From positions 187,501 through 251,500 of the forward strand of contig RPFO01000002.1 in assembly GCA_009746045.1 (NCBI GenBank): a stretch of 64,000 bases of DNA. The letters run 5' to 3'. Below the pieces are notes generated by a model. That model was not told where the DNA came from. It saw only the letters and a list, made by a program, of their open reading frames with translations, and ran no database searches. Positions 61,881 through 64,000 of the stretch are shown here, one piece after another. Position numbers and translations under genes: made by a program. Within the stretch, counting starts at the first letter, position 1, and the number at the start of each line of letters is the position of its first letter. The DNA comes from Mesostigma viride (Eukaryota > Streptophyta > Mesostigmatophyceae > Mesostigmatales > Mesostigmataceae).

Positions 61881-63336
61881 TCCTGCAGATAACAGCTCAA
61901 TCTGTCTGGGTCAATGCGCAGGAACACACGGGAACGTGGTTTCAAACAAGCAGCAAAACCAAGCAATATTGACAGAATGTCCTTGCAAATGCTACTCCCG
62001 TCAGCTAGAAAGCATATGCAATGACGGTCACGTGCTCATTGTGCAGACAACGCCATCCAAACTAGATGGAACTTCCATGCGTATCTCTTCCGTGAGAAGC
62101 CCTACCACACGTAGGGGCTTGCAAATGGCGTAGCTGAAGTCACTCTGCTGTGACGACCTTGAAGGACTCCGCACAATTGGTTATGTATCCCCAAAGTCAA
62201 CTATGACAATCACCGGAAAGCCGTGATCGGGGCGCGATCTGTCGAAAGGAGCATTGATATGGCGCTGCAACGCACTAATCCAACTCTGGGCGGCATCCTC
62301 TTGGATCAGCTGGTGTATCTTCTACCTGCTACGCCACCCTGTTCAACCACGTCGAAGACAACCAAGCTCTGGTACGCAGGTATAAAACAGCTGATGCAGC
62401 AATCCCACGAGACAGCACTTACTGCCTCGGAATGCCATGTTCGAAACCAATGCAAGGCAAAGCTTCATACAGACCATTGTCCTTGAGTAGTAATTCATAA
62501 TCGTCGTATTTATCGGCGGCTTCATGCTGTTACCGTTTACTCCTTATGACCAGCTGTGAACCCTTGCAAACTCTGCATGCTTAACTTCACAGGAATATCC
62601 TGCCAAGCTAGAAAACTGGTGTTTTTGCCATTTCCACCTGGGAGCCAGCTAGAAGCTGCTTCGGAGGTCGGAGAGGCGAAATCAGAAATGAACGTTTCGG
62701 CGTCTGCCCCTATAAATCGCTGCCGACATTTTCATGCCTGCATGGTCTCCAGTCTCCACGAAATAATCTGGGCACTGCATGGGGTGTCTGGGCAGTGCCC
62801 GGGCACTGGGCAACTCATGACTCGTGACTCTCGAGTCAAAAGCAATTGAAGGGCGATATCTCAATAAGGATACTAGTACGCCGTGACAGCGCAAGATGTG
62901 GAACGTATCTTGTGGAACGTATTTCTGTGGAACGTACATTGCAAGGCTATTCGTCCTTGCAGAGCCACAAGTCCACAACGGCGACTCAACGATCGCTGTT
63001 GCTCTAGCCCTAACTGGATGAAGTGGAAACTGGAAAAGTGGAAACCCCTGGCCGTTCCACTGAAGAGAGTTTCTATGGCAGTCTCTTGATGTCCGTTGAC
63101 GAAGTAATCCCAGTGCGTCGCGCCAAATGATTCCGGGCATGAGTTGTCGGGGCATGCCCATGCCTTCGGGGGGTGATCACAACTTTCCTTGGATGCCAGC
63201 GTGAACTTAAGGCAGCAGGATAAGGGGCGCACTCTGATTGGCGGGCGGGCGAGCTCCGTGCTTCATTGCGGGGAAGGCAGGATCGGAGACGTGATCATCG
63301 CCTCAATTCCACTCAACCAACCATCTCAATTCCACG
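61881..63336 (+). promoter_or_regulatory. upstream region of the Lhc gene
   Basis: About 1.45 kb. A threefold repeat of GTGGAACGTAT (62897-62940) lies about 410 bp before the ATG. ATTGG (inverted CCAAT) occurs at 63236-63240, about 100 bp before the ATG. CTCAATTCCAC is directly repeated at 63302 and 63325 just before the start codon. Small ORFs here have no recognised motif. Confidence 0.4.
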
Positions 63337-63744
63337 ATGGCGGCTTCCGTGTCTCAGATGATCCAGGCCAGGTAGGCTTATGAATCGCTTTTTCATTGGG
63401 AGATTAGCGTTTCCAAAATTTTCCCGGTCAGAAATGGATTTTGGTAGACTTTTGCATGGCGCGAGACCGATGGCATTTGCTACGATCCTGGATCCAGTAC
63501 CCGTGGATAGAGGCTATTATTGGGAAACACGATGCAGTCTTCATTATAACTTCCAGCTCAAGTGCCACATTTTTCTTCGTTGCCCGCATGTTCCTCATGT
63601 CCGCAGCACCTTCCTCGGAAGCAAGGTGGCCTCAGTCGCCCGCGCCACCCCCGCCAAGGCCCAGGCTAAGTTCGTCGTCTCGGCCTCTTCTAACCGCCCA
63701 GTGTGGTTCCCCGGCAATGCCCCCCGGGCATGGCTGGACGGCAG
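63337..63744 (+). CDS. light-harvesting chlorophyll a/b-binding protein, first two exons
   Basis: Exon 63337-63371 (MAASVSQMIQA plus two bases) joins in phase to exon 63607-63744 (TFLGSKVASV ... AQAKFVVSASSNRPVWFPG, then NAPRAWLDG). Introns are GTAGGC...CGCAG and GTGAGC onward. RPVWFPG-x-x-P-x-AWLDG is the conserved N-terminus of mature Lhc proteins, most like photosystem I Lhca. The preceding 30-odd residues (Ala/Ser/Lys/Arg-rich, VVSASS before the mature part) are a chloroplast transit peptide. The protein inserts into thylakoid membranes and binds chlorophyll; the three transmembrane helices lie beyond the window. Confidence 0.9.
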
Positions 63745-64000
63745 GTGAGCTCTAAATAGGATTCTGCATGGTTCTGCTGATGCGTGCATCTACGCACCCA
63801 ATATTGGGAGTAGAACTGATATTTTTGTCATAGCTAGTTGGCATTTTTGTTGTGATATCTGTTTAGGTTTGCTTGAGCATGGAGTTCGAGCTGTATCTCT
63901 CTGCGCTGATTAGAAGACGTAGTTATCACGATAGAGCTGGTTGTCTCATTGATAGATCGTGATATCCCCGCACTGGGGGCCTCCACCCGCATGGGTGTCA

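Overview
This is nuclear DNA from a photosynthetic eukaryote of the green lineage, most likely a green alga. The reasons are: genes built from many short exons joined by phase-compatible GT-AG introns; an interstitial array of the plant-type telomere repeat (CCCTAAA/TTTAGGG); the first two exons of a light-harvesting chlorophyll-binding protein at the right edge; and LINE, CACTA and piggyBac elements. A coiled-coil gene that looks like the centriole/cilium protein CCDC15 hints at a flagellated species. I cannot name the species.

Layout. (1) 1-29938, minus strand: the 5' part of an ABC transporter of subfamily C. I could thread 24 exons with matching phases (2849 nt, about 949 codons) covering TMD0, the L0 linker, TMD1 and the complete NBD1; TMD2 and NBD2 lie off the left edge. 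Exons are 20-299 nt, while the introns are filled with tandem repeats. (2) 29939-31627: intergenic region between head-to-head genes, with a 40-bp-arm inverted repeat. (3) 31628-37828, plus strand: a complete nine-exon gene for a 419-residue CCDC15-like coiled-coil protein, with a mariner-type MITE in its last intron. (4) 38060-61880: a nest of transposable elements. It holds decayed LINE reverse transcriptase and ORF1 copies with a shared 3' hairpin and A/T-rich tails, an ORF1-only element, a CACTA element with an exact 2-bp target duplication, and a piggyBac element with an intact 812-residue transposase. (5) 63337-63744, plus strand: the first two exons of an Lhc protein, running off the right edge.

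The most unusual observation is in the ABC transporter gene. At about half of its 5' splice sites, the exon end plus the first intron bases have been tandemly copied into the intron, from 2 copies up to about 60. The first intron of the window is at least 3.2 kb of 53-bp repeats, each carrying a copy of the donor junction. The same is seen at two donors of the neighbouring coiled-coil gene. This looks like a recurrent process by which introns grow from their 5' splice junctions, and I know of no named system that matches it.
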